A stretch of 64,000 bases of DNA from Oceanobacillus polygoni (GTDB taxonomy: Bacteria; Bacillota; Bacilli; Bacillales; Amphibacillaceae). Location of the stretch: assembly GCF_008304605.1 (NCBI RefSeq), contig NZ_PIJY01000045.1:52061-116060 (forward strand). The letters are read 5' to 3'. The position numbers and the translations under genes are program-made. Below are positions 37,254 to 46,596 of the stretch, piece after piece. How positions within the stretch are numbered: position 1 is the first letter of the stretch; each line of letters starts with the position of its first letter. Under the pieces are notes generated by a model, which saw nothing but the letters and a program-made list of their open reading frames with translations, was not told where the DNA came from and searched no databases.

Positions 37254-38072
37254 ATGATTAGGAGAATACGTTGGCCGGGGTGGGTATTAATTATACTTAT
37301 TGCGATAACTTTTTTTCTCATTTCAGGTGGGTCAGTTGGAAGCAGTTCACAAACTATGCCGAAAGTGAAAAAGGAAACAGACCATGAATTAAAAGAAACG
37401 GCACTACATGACAAACAGTTTCTAGTACAAAAGGATTCCGAAGTAGTAAATAGTTTGGATCGGAATGAGAAATATATTGCACTTACATTTGATGATGGTC
37501 CTAATTCAAACGTTACTCCTCAAGTACTTGAGGCTCTTGGAGAGCATGATGTTAAAGCTACCTTTTTCATGCTTGGCAGTCAAGCGGCAGCGACCCCATC
37601 GATGGCTAAGGAAGTTGCTATGGCAGGTCATGAAATTGGAAATCATACCAATTTACATCAAAATTTAGTTAAGTTAGATACATATGGTATTGAAGAAGAA
37701 ATTTCTGAATCAGCTAGAAATATAGAAGAAGCGAGCGGACAGTATCCGACAATGACTCGACCTCCTTATGGTATATTTGATAAGCGTGTTGAAGAAACAG
37801 CTACAGCATTAGGAAACTCTCTTATTTTATGGTCCGTCGATTCCATGGACTGGAAAACGAGGAATGCTAACATGATAAAAGAAGAAATTCTGAACAGTAT
37901 TACTCCCGGTGCAATTGTTTTAATGCACGATATCCACCAGGCAACAGCTGATGCTTTACCTGAGTTATTAACTGCACTCATCAATGAAGGTTATCAATTT
38001 GTAACGGTTAGCGAGATTATATCTTTGCCAGTAGATGTGGAAGCAGGACCATATTACAAAGTGAAATATTAA
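37254..38072 (+). CDS. Membrane-anchored peptidoglycan (polysaccharide) deacetylase
   Basis: A 272-residue NodB-domain protein with one N-terminal membrane anchor (about 8-26). Catalytic motifs: TFDDGP (D80, D81), NHTxxH (H131, H135), RPPYG, SVDSMDW and LMHDIH. All metal and catalytic positions are intact. Family members remove acetyl groups from cell-wall sugars, which makes peptidoglycan resistant to lysozyme. Placement after an ECF sigma/RsiV pair suggests it is the effector of that switch, like PdaV after csfV in Clostridioides difficile. A chitin- or poly-GlcNAc-directed role cannot be excluded. Confidence 0.85.
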   Translation: MIRRIRWPGWVLIILIAITFFLISGGSVGSSSQTMPKVKKETDHELKETALHDKQFLVQKDSEVVNSLDRNEKYIALTFDDGPNSNVTPQVLEALGEHDVKATFFMLGSQAAATPSMAKEVAMAGHEIGNHTNLHQNLVKLDTYGIEEEISESARNIEEASGQYPTMTRPPYGIFDKRVEETATALGNSLILWSVDSMDWKTRNANMIKEEILNSITPGAIVLMHDIHQATADALPELLTALINEGYQFVTVSEIISLPVDVEAGPYYKVKY

Positions 38073-38309
38073 AACTTAAAGGTAATCCTATGGTGTTGAA
38101 GATGTAACCTGATTTATGTATATTGTAAAAGTTGACGATTTTTACTTCTGATAAACAAATTACAATATTTGTTCATGAATACAATACTTTACAAATGTAA
38201 CTGAATAGTACATTATTGTTGTTATAAAATTATTGTGATTTGGTTCGAAATCCGATTTTTTTTATGAGATTCGGGAATATAGTAAGTAAAGAATCAATTC
38301 GAGGAGGCG
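38073..38309. other. Intergenic gap after the deacetylase
   Basis: A 237-base AT-rich gap. Besides GAGGAGG just before the next gene, no strong promoter, terminator or hairpin was identified. Confidence 0.4.
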
Positions 38310-38771
38310 TTGACACTGGTCGATAATTTTGAAGTAGAACAAATTTTTGAAGATCGCATATACGAAAGGCATCAATTCAAGTTAAAAGTACATGGAAACC
38401 AATATGTTGGTAATTTCCATGATGGGGAAATTCAATGGCTCAATCCACATCCAAAACAGGATTTGGGAGATACGTATTTAAAAGCTGTTGAATCAGAAGT
38501 GCATCGGCTTCTAGATGAGCATGGAGTTAAAGATGAAACAGATGATATTGAGGTAAAGCCCCTGTTTGCTGATCAAACGCACGATGTGCATCAGTTTAAG
38601 CTAATGATTCAAGGGAATGAATATAAAGGAATCTTCCGAGATGACGAAATTCAATGGTTTCATCCAAAGCCAGAGAGGCATTTAAAAGATGAGCGAGTAG
38701 AAAAAGTAGAAGAGAAAGTACAAGAAAAGATTCAGAAGCATATTGAAGAATCGAAAAATGATGCGAAATAG
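38310..38771 (+). CDS. Hypothetical protein with two tandem repeats
   Basis: A protein of about 150 residues, not recognised. It is built from two copies of a unit of roughly 65-70 residues, each with a core HQFKL-x5-G-x-Y-x-G-x-F-x-D-x-EIQW and a P-x-P motif, followed by charged helix. It has no signal peptide, membrane segment or cysteine pair. The start is unclear. The frame begins at TTG 38310, only two bases after GAGGAGG, while a CTG at 38316 is eight bases after it, so initiation at CTG is possible. It is followed by a terminator shared with the permease gene. Confidence 0.7.
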   Translation: MTLVDNFEVEQIFEDRIYERHQFKLKVHGNQYVGNFHDGEIQWLNPHPKQDLGDTYLKAVESEVHRLLDEHGVKDETDDIEVKPLFADQTHDVHQFKLMIQGNEYKGIFRDDEIQWFHPKPERHLKDERVEKVEEKVQEKIQKHIEESKNDAK

Positions 38772-38779
38772 ACAAAAAC

Positions 38780-38833
38780 CGCCCCAACTTAAAGGATTTA
38801 GCCTAATCCTTCTAGAATGTTGGGGCGTTTTTT
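38780..38833. terminator. Bidirectional double-stem terminator
   Basis: CGCCCCAAC (38780-38788) pairs with GTTGGGGCG (38819-38827), then a run of T. An inner stem AAGGATT/AATCCTT fills the loop. It lies between the convergent repeat-protein and permease genes. Confidence 0.88.
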
Positions 38834-40089
38834 TATATACCTGTAATTTTCAAAACAAATTCAATGAAAAACAGGGAAGAAATAATAATTAATGGTTTTG
38901 TCAGTTCATTCTGTTTACCTAAGGCTATTTTTACGATCGGATATGCAATAAAGCCAAACGCCATTCCATCACCAATACTATAGGTGAATGGAATCATGAC
39001 AACGATCAAGAGTGCTGGAATAGAGTCAGCAAAATCATTCAATGGCAAGTGCTTAATATTCTGAGCCATTAAAAATCCAACAATAATTAAGATTGGGCTA
39101 ATGGCAGAGTTTGGAACCATTGATATCCATGGGATGATGAAAATGGTAGCCAAAAATAAAATACCAGCTGTAATTGCTGCTCTACCTGTTTTACCGCCTG
39201 AAGCTATTACTGCGGCATTTTCAGCACCAGAAACCGTTGGTGAAGTTCCGAAAAAAGCAGATGTCAGTGTAGAAAAAGCTGTGATACGATATGCTTTATT
39301 GTAGCTATCTTGACGTTTCAGCATCCCTAGTTGCCCGGTTAAAATTCCCATATTCTCAAAAATAAGGATCAGTGCTAATGGAAATACAGCTAGCCAGAAC
39401 GCAAAATCCCCCATTGCAGTAAACGAAGGAATAAATAGCAACTCATTTACATGAACATGAACCGGCTCGACTTCCGGCTGCTGTAAGCCAAAGACAGCTG
39501 CAAGTATCGTACCGATAACCATTGTAATCAAAAAGTTTGCTGGCACATTTTTTACGAAAAGAAATATCGCTATAAATAATGTGAGTAGACCTACGATTAC
39601 AGGTGTTGATGTAAAGTCGCCAATAGCGACAATGGTGCTACCACCACTAATTACAATACCGCTTTTTTCTAAACCGATTAAAATCAAGAAAAAACCGAGT
39701 CCAACTGTAATGGCATGTGTCAAGGACTCTGGAATCGCATTTTTCAAAATAACGCCAATTTTTGTAAATGCTGTCACAAGAAAGATAAGAGCTGCTACAA
39801 GTACGACAGCAAGACCTTCTTGAAACGTAAAATCGTTATTATTAATTATCGAATAGGCAAAAAGTGCATTGATACCCATCCCGGGAATTAATATTAACGG
39901 TAGTTTTCCGAAAAAACCCATCATCATTGTGCCTACAAAGCTAGCCATGATGGTGGCAATCATCCCTGTTTCGAGAGATATACCTGCTTCACTCAAAATG
40001 GAACCATTGACCACAACGATATAGACTGTTGTAAAATATCCAATGATACCGGCGATTATTTCGTTTCTTAATGAAGTTTGTTGTTTCAT
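38833..40089 (-). CDS. AzgA-type NCS2 purine permease
   Basis: A 418-residue membrane protein with about 12-14 hydrophobic helices. It belongs to the AzgA-like branch of the NCS2 nucleobase transporters, which take up hypoxanthine, guanine or adenine with protons; the GMGINALFAY and GTSPTVSGAENAA segments are typical. The gene is opposite to its neighbours and forms the right border of the accessory segment. Purine uptake and urease could cooperate in nitrogen scavenging through ureide breakdown, but no link other than proximity is seen. Confidence 0.88.
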   Translation of the reverse strand: MKQQTSLRNEIIAGIIGYFTTVYIVVVNGSILSEAGISLETGMIATIMASFVGTMMMGFFGKLPLILIPGMGINALFAYSIINNNDFTFQEGLAVVLVAALIFLVTAFTKIGVILKNAIPESLTHAITVGLGFFLILIGLEKSGIVISGGSTIVAIGDFTSTPVIVGLLTLFIAIFLFVKNVPANFLITMVIGTILAAVFGLQQPEVEPVHVHVNELLFIPSFTAMGDFAFWLAVFPLALILIFENMGILTGQLGMLKRQDSYNKAYRITAFSTLTSAFFGTSPTVSGAENAAVIASGGKTGRAAITAGILFLATIFIIPWISMVPNSAISPILIIVGFLMAQNIKHLPLNDFADSIPALLIVVMIPFTYSIGDGMAFGFIAYPIVKIALGKQNELTKPLIIISSLFFIEFVLKITGI

Positions 40090-40223
40090 TTGATTTCCTC
40101 TAACAATTTGCTATCCCTCTCCCACCCGATATATAGAAAACGTGTTATTCCTATGTGAGTCGACTGGTAACAAATGGGTCAACTACTACGAATAGACTGT
40201 AATTCTATAATCCACAAATGAAT

Positions 40224-40252
40224 ATTATAAGCTTTTTTGTTATACTTTACAA
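40224..40252 (-). promoter_or_regulatory. Sigma-A promoter of the purine permease
   Basis: Read on the minus strand: TTGTAA, 17 bases, TATAAT. It leaves a leader of about 125 bases before the permease start. A 6-bp stem GTTGAC/GTCGAC can form in the leader. The canonical purine riboswitch core is not recognisable. Confidence 0.6.
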
Positions 40253-40291
40253 TAGAACAAGAACTATGCAAAGAATAGGCGGTGAAAACAT

Positions 40292-40954
40292 ATGAAATAT
40301 AATTCAGTGTTTGATATTATCGGTCCTGTCATGGTTGGGCCATCCAGTTCGCATACGGCTGGAGCTGCACGGATAGGGAAAGCTGCCCGCAATTTATTTG
40401 GAAAGCAACCAACATGGGCGAAAATTTATTTGTATGAGTCATTTGCAAAAACGTATAAAGGTCACGGTACAGACTTTGCATTAGTGGGTGGATTACTGGG
40501 GCTTGAAACGGACGACCCGGAGATAAGCAAATCTTTAGATACGGCAAAAGAACAAGGTCTTGAAATTGAATTTATCGAGGACAGTGCTTCTGCAGATCAT
40601 CCGAATACTGCTCGCCTCGTTATCGGTGACGATTCCGATCAATTGGAGCTAGTTGGCATATCAATTGGTGGGGGGAAAGTAGAAATTACGGAGTTAAATG
40701 GATTTGTACTCCGTTTATCAGGAAACCATCCTGCCATTCTAATCATGCATAATGATCGGTTTGGCGCAATTGCCTCCGTAACGAAGATTCTAGCAAAACA
40801 TGAAATTAATATTGGTCATATGGAAGTGAACCGAAAAGATGTCGGGAAAGAGGCACTAATGGTCATTGAAGTTGACCAAAATGTTGGGGATACAATATTA
40901 AAAGAGTTGGATAGTGCTGATCATATCATGCAGATATCTAAAATCGACAGTTAA
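40292..40954 (+). CDS. sdaAB: L-serine dehydratase, beta subunit
   Basis: A 220-residue subunit of the iron-sulfur serine deaminase, with the N-terminal GPVMVGPSSSHTAGAARIG motif and a C-terminal ACT-like domain (about 148-220). With SdaAA it converts L-serine to pyruvate and ammonia. The gene resumes the B. subtilis core order after the insertion that separates it from fakA. GGCGGTG precedes the ATG. Confidence 0.95.
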   Translation: MKYNSVFDIIGPVMVGPSSSHTAGAARIGKAARNLFGKQPTWAKIYLYESFAKTYKGHGTDFALVGGLLGLETDDPEISKSLDTAKEQGLEIEFIEDSASADHPNTARLVIGDDSDQLELVGISIGGGKVEITELNGFVLRLSGNHPAILIMHNDRFGAIASVTKILAKHEINIGHMEVNRKDVGKEALMVIEVDQNVGDTILKELDSADHIMQISKIDS

Positions 40955-40976
40955 TTTTCAGAAGGGGGTTTAAGCG

Positions 40977-41852
40977 ATGTTTCGAACAGTAGCCGAATTG
41001 GTTGAAATAGCTGAGAAGGAAAATATTTTAATTTCTGAAGTGATGATTCGCCAGGAAATGGATGTAAAAGAGAAAACTCGTGATGACGTTTTTGCTGAAA
41101 TGGAAAAAAACCTCCAGGTGATGGAACGAGCAATTGATGATGCGCTAAAAGGTGTGGAATCTGTAACAGGACTCACTGGTGGCGATGCTGTCCGGATTCA
41201 AACGTATATGAAGGAAAAAACACCACTGTCAGGTCATTTGCTATTAGATGCAGTAAGTAAAGCGATGGGAACGAATGAAGTAAATGCGGCGATGGGAATC
41301 ATTTGTGCAACACCAACTGCTGGCAGTGCTGGCTGTGTCCCCGGCACACTATTCGCTGTAAAAAATCAGCTGAATCCAACACGGGAACAAATGATTCGTT
41401 ATTTATTTACAGCAGGGGCCTTTGGCTTTGTTGTAGCAAATAATGCCTTCATATCTGGTGCGGCTGGAGGCTGTCAAGCTGAGGTAGGCTCAGCAGGAGC
41501 AATGGCCGCGGCAGCGATTGTTGAAATGGCTGGTGGAACACCTCAGCAATCTGCAGAAGCTTTTGCAATAACACTGAAAAATATGCTTGGGCTTGTTTGT
41601 GATCCAGTTGCAGGTCTTGTAGAGGTACCTTGTGTAAAACGAAATGCTGCAGGTTCTTCTTTGGCAATTGTATCAGCTGATTTGGCACTAGCAGGTGTTA
41701 CGAGCAAAATACCATGTGATGAAGTAATTGGAGCAATGTACCGAATTGGTAAACAAATGCCATCTAGCTTGCGTGAAACAGGTGAAGGTGGATTGGCAGA
41801 CACACCAACAGGAAGATTGCTTAAAGAAAAAATATTTGGAATGTCTGTATGA
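40977..41852 (+). CDS. sdaAA: L-serine dehydratase, alpha subunit
   Basis: A 291-residue catalytic subunit. Cysteines likely to hold the [4Fe-4S] cluster are in GSAGCVPG, CDPVAG and the VPCVKRN region. It starts 22 bases after sdaAB with GAAGGGGG upstream. A weak CTCCC/GGGAG stem follows the stop codon without a T-run. Confidence 0.95.
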   Translation: MFRTVAELVEIAEKENILISEVMIRQEMDVKEKTRDDVFAEMEKNLQVMERAIDDALKGVESVTGLTGGDAVRIQTYMKEKTPLSGHLLLDAVSKAMGTNEVNAAMGIICATPTAGSAGCVPGTLFAVKNQLNPTREQMIRYLFTAGAFGFVVANNAFISGAAGGCQAEVGSAGAMAAAAIVEMAGGTPQQSAEAFAITLKNMLGLVCDPVAGLVEVPCVKRNAAGSSLAIVSADLALAGVTSKIPCDEVIGAMYRIGKQMPSSLRETGEGGLADTPTGRLLKEKIFGMSV

Positions 41853-41919
41853 ATACTCCCACACTTAGACTAGCGGGAGATTCAAACGTATGAAACATTT
41901 ATAGAAAGAGTGATTTACT

Positions 41920-43953
41920 GTGCTTAAGGAGCCTGTAACGCATGTAAAAGGTGTCGGAGAGAAGGCAGCAGAGGATTTAGCATTGTTAAAAATCCATACC
42001 ATTGCAGATCTGCTGCTTTATTTCCCATACCGTTACGATATATATGAAATTAAACCACTTCGTGAATTAATACATGACGATAAAGCAACGATTGAGGGGA
42101 GGGTGATCCATGATCCTTCCCTTACTTTTTACGGTAAGCGGAAATCAAGACTTTCGTTTACGCTAGAAGTAGAAGGTGTTGCAATAAAAGCTGTTATGTT
42201 TAATCGGGCGTTTGCAAAAAAACAGATCAACGCTGGTGACACCGTTACATTAACGGGAAAATGGGATGCCCATCGCCTGCAAATTACCGTTAGCAATTAC
42301 AAAAAAGGTCGTGCCAATGAACAAGCGAATGTACAACCTATGTATTCGGTAAAGGGTGATGTAACCAATTATAAGTTAAAAAAATATATGCAAGCAGCAT
42401 TAACAAAATATGGTGACGCAATTATAGAAATTTTACCAGAGAACTATTTAGATGCTTACAAGCTACCAAGGCGGGCGGAAGCGATTAAGACAATGCATTT
42501 TCCAACTGATCGAATCGCGCTAAAGCATGCACGTCGCCGTTTTACATATGAAGAGTTTCTTGTTTTCCAGTTGAAAATGCAACTATTACGTAAACTGAAA
42601 CGCGAAGCAACTAAAGGTAATGCGCAGCACTATGATACAGAAAAAGTAAAAGCGTTTATTTCAAGTTTCCCTTTTGAGCTAACAGGAGCACAACAGAAAT
42701 CATTGCAACAAATAATGGCGGACTTAAGTTCTCCCTACCGAATGAACCGACTTTTACAAGGTGATGTTGGATCAGGGAAAACGGCGGTTGCGGCAATTGG
42801 TCTCTATGCCTCCATCACTGCAGGGAAACAAGGTGCATTAATGGTTCCGACTGAAATTCTAGCAGAACAGCATTATCAATCCTTGACAGGATTATTTGGT
42901 GATCTGGCAAAAATTGTTTTGTTAACTGGTTCGGTAAAAGGGAAGAAACGAAAAGAAATCCTGCAAGCTGTCAAAAATGGTGAAGTGGATATTGTGATAG
43001 GAACCCACGCATTAATCCAAGATGATGTCTTCTTTCATGATTTAGGCTTTGTGATTGTCGATGAACAACATCGTTTTGGCGTTGAGCAAAGGAGAACATT
43101 AAGGGACAAAGGGCTAAATCCAGATGTGTTATTTATGACAGCAACCCCCATTCCACGAACGCTAGCAATTACGGCTTTTGGAGATATGGATGTATCGATT
43201 ATTGATGAGATGCCTGCTGGAAGAAAAGAAGTTGAAACCCTTTGGGCAAAAGAAAATACGTTTGAAAGAATCTTGGATTTTATCGCCCAACGTGTTGCAG
43301 AAGGGGAACAGGCTTATGTCATTAGCCCACTTATCGAGGAATCTGACAAGCTTGATATTCAGAATGCAGTAGATTTGTTTCACCAGCTCGAAGCATATTA
43401 TCCGGAAGAAATAAATGTTGGCTTGATGCACGGTAGGCTATCGGCACAAGAGAAAGACAGTGTCATGAAGGAATTTGCTGCCAATGCTATTCAAGTGCTT
43501 GTTTCAACGACAGTAGTAGAAGTCGGCGTGAATGTGCCGAATGCGACCGTAATGGTCATTTACGATGCAGAACGATTTGGTTTATCACAGCTTCATCAGC
43601 TACGAGGGCGAGTAGGAAGAGGCAGTAAACAGAGCTATTGCATTTTGATTGCTGAACCGAAAGGTGAGGTTGGTAAGGAGCGGATGCGAATTATGACAGA
43701 AACAACGAATGGTTTCGAACTATCCGAACAGGATCTGCAGCTAAGAGGACCAGGTGATTTCTTTGGTAAAAAACAAAGCGGAGTTCCTGAGTTTAGGGTG
43801 GCGGATATGATTCATGATTATCGTGCTTTGGAAACCGCAAGGAATGATGCACAAGAAATTGTGGAAACAAATCAATTAGAAGAAAACGAGGAATTTCGTG
43901 CGCTCAAGCATTATTTAGAGAGTGAGTTTTCGTTTGCAGATAAAATTGATTAA
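41920..43953 (+). CDS. recG: ATP-dependent DNA helicase RecG
   Basis: A 677-residue branch-migration helicase. The N-terminal wedge/OB domain (about 1-230) precedes helicase motifs GDVGSGKT, DEQHRFGV, MTATPIPRTLA and the C-terminal QLRGRVGRG. It remodels stalled forks and Holliday junctions. The start is GTG, with AGAAAGAG upstream. Follows sdaAA as in B. subtilis. Confidence 0.95.
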   Translation: MLKEPVTHVKGVGEKAAEDLALLKIHTIADLLLYFPYRYDIYEIKPLRELIHDDKATIEGRVIHDPSLTFYGKRKSRLSFTLEVEGVAIKAVMFNRAFAKKQINAGDTVTLTGKWDAHRLQITVSNYKKGRANEQANVQPMYSVKGDVTNYKLKKYMQAALTKYGDAIIEILPENYLDAYKLPRRAEAIKTMHFPTDRIALKHARRRFTYEEFLVFQLKMQLLRKLKREATKGNAQHYDTEKVKAFISSFPFELTGAQQKSLQQIMADLSSPYRMNRLLQGDVGSGKTAVAAIGLYASITAGKQGALMVPTEILAEQHYQSLTGLFGDLAKIVLLTGSVKGKKRKEILQAVKNGEVDIVIGTHALIQDDVFFHDLGFVIVDEQHRFGVEQRRTLRDKGLNPDVLFMTATPIPRTLAITAFGDMDVSIIDEMPAGRKEVETLWAKENTFERILDFIAQRVAEGEQAYVISPLIEESDKLDIQNAVDLFHQLEAYYPEEINVGLMHGRLSAQEKDSVMKEFAANAIQVLVSTTVVEVGVNVPNATVMVIYDAERFGLSQLHQLRGRVGRGSKQSYCILIAEPKGEVGKERMRIMTETTNGFELSEQDLQLRGPGDFFGKKQSGVPEFRVADMIHDYRALETARNDAQEIVETNQLEENEEFRALKHYLESEFSFADKID

Positions 43954-43974
43954 AAGATTGTATTAAAAGTATGC

Positions 43975-44024
43975 TTGCATAAATAAAGCAGCTATTATAT
44001 ATTACTATTAGTACCAAGTCATAA
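43975..44024 (+). promoter_or_regulatory. fapR promoter with FapR operator
   Basis: TTGCAT (43975-43980), 17 bases, TATATT (43998-44003) forms a sigma-A promoter. Directly downstream, 44008-44024 reads TTAGTACCAAGTCATAA, close to the known FapR operator (TTAGTACC half site perfect, right half imperfect). The position over the transcription start suggests that FapR blocks its own operon until malonyl-CoA binds it. Confidence 0.8.
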
Positions 44025-44077
44025 AGAGGTCGTGCATAAAGTGAAAATATGATGAAAATGGTGGATGGTGCGGTCTA

Positions 44078-44671
44078 ATGAGAAAAACAAAAGCGGAACG
44101 GCAACGACTTTTAAAAGAAAAAATAGAACAAACTCCGTTTATCACGGATGAACATTTAGCAAAAGCGTTTCAAGTTAGTATTCAAACGATAAGACTGGAT
44201 CGGATGGAATTAGCTATCCCTGAATTACGAGAACGTATTAAGCATGTTGCGACAAATCAGTGGAACGAAACGGTTAAAGCTTTATCATTGGATGAGGTTA
44301 TTGGTGAAATCATTGATTTAGAGTTGGACAAGCGTGCAATCTCTATTCTAGATATTACTTCTGATCTTGTTTTTTCTAGAAATAAAATTGCCAGAGGTCA
44401 TCATTTGTTCGCACAGGCAAATTCATTAGCTGTTGCAGTCATTAATGATGAACTTGCACTTACTGCCAAGTCAGAAGTTAAATTCAGACGTCAGGTTATC
44501 GAAGGTGAACGCGTGATAGCCAAGGCAGCGGTGGAAGGGAAAGATGAGAAAAGTCGTACCGTTGTCCAAGTTAATAGTTATGTTGATAATGAAAAAGTAT
44601 TTTCTGGTGTATTTTATATGTACCAATCAAATGAGAATAAAGGGGAAAGAATAAATGAGATTAGCAATTGA
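44078..44671 (+). CDS. fapR: Fatty acid biosynthesis transcriptional repressor FapR
   Basis: A 197-residue repressor. The N-terminal helix-turn-helix (about 1-60, [20 protein letters not shown]) is joined to a C-terminal hotdog domain that binds malonyl-CoA (about 75-190). It controls lipid synthesis genes, including the plsX-fabD-fabG that follow. An operator lies in its own promoter. The stop overlaps the plsX start by 17 bases. Confidence 0.95.
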   Translation: MRKTKAERQRLLKEKIEQTPFITDEHLAKAFQVSIQTIRLDRMELAIPELRERIKHVATNQWNETVKALSLDEVIGEIIDLELDKRAISILDITSDLVFSRNKIARGHHLFAQANSLAVAVINDELALTAKSEVKFRRQVIEGERVIAKAAVEGKDEKSRTVVQVNSYVDNEKVFSGVFYMYQSNENKGERINEISN

Positions 44672-45653
44672 CGCCATGGGTGGAGATAACGCGCCCAAAG
44701 AAGTAGTGTTAGGTGCAATGGATGCTATTTCAGAAATTGAAAATTTGAACATCACCCTTTATGGTGACGAAAAGCAAATAAAACCACTTTTAACAAATGA
44801 TAATAATATTGAAATTGTACATACAGATGAAGTCATTACTAGTGATGATGAGCCGGTTCGCGCAGTGCGTCGCAAAAAAAATGCTTCACTAGTATTAATG
44901 GCACAGGCTGTTAAAGACGGATATGCAGATGCGTGTATTTCTGCTGGTAATACGGGAGCATTAATGAGTGCGGGGTTGTTTGTAGTTGGTAGAATACCGG
45001 GGATTGATCGCCCAGCATTAAGCCCTACATTGCCGACCGTTGATGGAAAAGGATTTCTAATGCTAGATGTTGGTGCAAATGTCGATGCAAAGCCTGATCA
45101 TTTAGTACAATATGCAATTATGGGATCCATCTATTCAGAAAAGGTAAGACAAATTCAAAATCCAACTGTTGGTTTACTAAATGTTGGTACGGAAGATGGA
45201 AAAGGGAACGATTTAACGAAAAAAACGTTTGAATTGCTAGAAAAGGCACCAGTAAACTTTGTTGGAAATGTCGAAGCGCGTGATATATTAAATCATGCAG
45301 CTGATGTTGTTGTTACAGATGGATTTAGTGGTAATGTCGCACTAAAAACAATTGAGGGAACTGCACAAACAATTTTTACGTTATTAAAAGAAACCTTTAT
45401 GGCTTCAACAAAAACGAAAATCGCCGCAGCACTGGCGAAGAATGATTTACGTGGGCTAAAAGATAAACTAGATTATTCAGAGTATGGTGGTGCTGGTCTA
45501 TTTGGACTCGCAGCTCCTGTTATTAAGGCTCATGGTTCATCGAATAGTAGAGCAATTTTAAGTGCGATCAAACAAGCTAGTTATATGGTGGAGAATGATG
45601 TAACAAATACAATTAAAACAACAGTTGAATCAATTGAATCAGATAAGGAGTGA
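44655..45653 (+). CDS. plsX: Phosphate acyltransferase PlsX
   Basis: A 332-residue enzyme making acyl-phosphate from acyl-ACP, the first step to phosphatidic acid with PlsY. The N-terminus [13 protein letters not shown] and the SAGNTGALM and GTEDGKGND motifs are typical. AAGGGGAAAG in the end of fapR serves as ribosome binding site. Confidence 0.96.
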   Translation: MRLAIDAMGGDNAPKEVVLGAMDAISEIENLNITLYGDEKQIKPLLTNDNNIEIVHTDEVITSDDEPVRAVRRKKNASLVLMAQAVKDGYADACISAGNTGALMSAGLFVVGRIPGIDRPALSPTLPTVDGKGFLMLDVGANVDAKPDHLVQYAIMGSIYSEKVRQIQNPTVGLLNVGTEDGKGNDLTKKTFELLEKAPVNFVGNVEARDILNHAADVVVTDGFSGNVALKTIEGTAQTIFTLLKETFMASTKTKIAAALAKNDLRGLKDKLDYSEYGGAGLFGLAAPVIKAHGSSNSRAILSAIKQASYMVENDVTNTIKTTVESIESDKE

Positions 45654-45657
45654 TTGA

Positions 45658-46596
45658 ATGAAGCGCGTAGCTTTAATGTTTCCTGGTCAAGGCTCACAGG
45701 CTGTTGGAATGGGAAAGGAATTCTATGATGAATTTCCACAAGTTAGAGAGCTGTTTCAGAAAGCAAATGATGTATTAGGTAAGGATATAAAGGAAATTAT
45801 ATTTGAAGGTCCTGCAGAAGTGTTAACAGAGACAGAAAACACACAACCAGCATTACTTTTAACCAGTATTGCGATCCATCAATTACTCGAGCAGGAAAAT
45901 GTCGAATCTCTGATGACAGTCGGCCACAGTCTCGGAGAATACAGTGCACTGGTTGCTGCAGGAGCATTAACCGTTGAAGATGCATTGCCGCTTGTTGCAG
46001 TTCGTGGCAAGTTAATGGAAGAAGCTTTCCCAAAAGGACAAGGTACAATGGCTGCGGTTCTTGGACTGTCTGAAGCAGAGATTACAGAAGTCTTGACTGG
46101 TATAACAGATGAAATAGCGGATGTTGCTAACTTAAATTGTCCTGGGCAAGTTGTTATTTCTGGTTCGCAAAAAGGAATTGAGCTTGCTTCTGGTCTATTA
46201 AAAGAAAAAGGTGCAAAACGAGTTCTACCGTTAAATGTGAGCGGACCGTTCCACTCTCGATTAATGAAATCCGCGAACGAAGAGTTTGCAGGGTATTTGG
46301 ATAAAACACCAATTAAAGATGCAGTAATTCCAGTTTTTGCTAATGTTTCAGCAGCGGCTGTTACAGATCGTTTAGTGATTAAGGATTTACTTCTTAAACA
46401 ATTGTATTCACCAGTTCGTTTTGAAGAATCCGTTAACCATATGATTGACCAAGGTGTTGACGCATTCGTGGAAGTAGGTAACGGGAAAGTTCTTTCAGGA
46501 TTACTACGTAAAATCGACAAGAAGATCAAAACGTTTGCAGTCCAGGATTTGAAATCAATGAATGAATTTATTTCATGGTATAGGGAGGATGCGTAA
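45658..46596 (+). CDS. fabD: Malonyl-CoA:ACP transacylase
   Basis: A 312-residue enzyme that loads malonyl onto ACP. The oxyanion motif PGQGSQ is near the N-terminus, the catalytic serine is S91 in GHSLGEY, and the catalytic histidine is in GPFHSRLM. Starts four bases after plsX; its stop codon shares one base with the fabG start. Confidence 0.96.
   Translation: MKRVALMFPGQGSQAVGMGKEFYDEFPQVRELFQKANDVLGKDIKEIIFEGPAEVLTETENTQPALLLTSIAIHQLLEQENVESLMTVGHSLGEYSALVAAGALTVEDALPLVAVRGKLMEEAFPKGQGTMAAVLGLSEAEITEVLTGITDEIADVANLNCPGQVVISGSQKGIELASGLLKEKGAKRVLPLNVSGPFHSRLMKSANEEFAGYLDKTPIKDAVIPVFANVSAAAVTDRLVIKDLLLKQLYSPVRFEESVNHMIDQGVDAFVEVGNGKVLSGLLRKIDKKIKTFAVQDLKSMNEFISWYREDA

Noticed and set aside
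40090-40223. Purine riboswitch in front of the NCS2 permease
   Set aside because: The conserved three-way-junction core and loop sequences of purine aptamers could not be found on the transcribed strand.
45879-46529. Long antisense open frame (216 codons) within fabD
   Set aside because: It is a shadow of fabD in another frame: the sense protein has full family motifs, and the antisense frame has no ribosome binding site.
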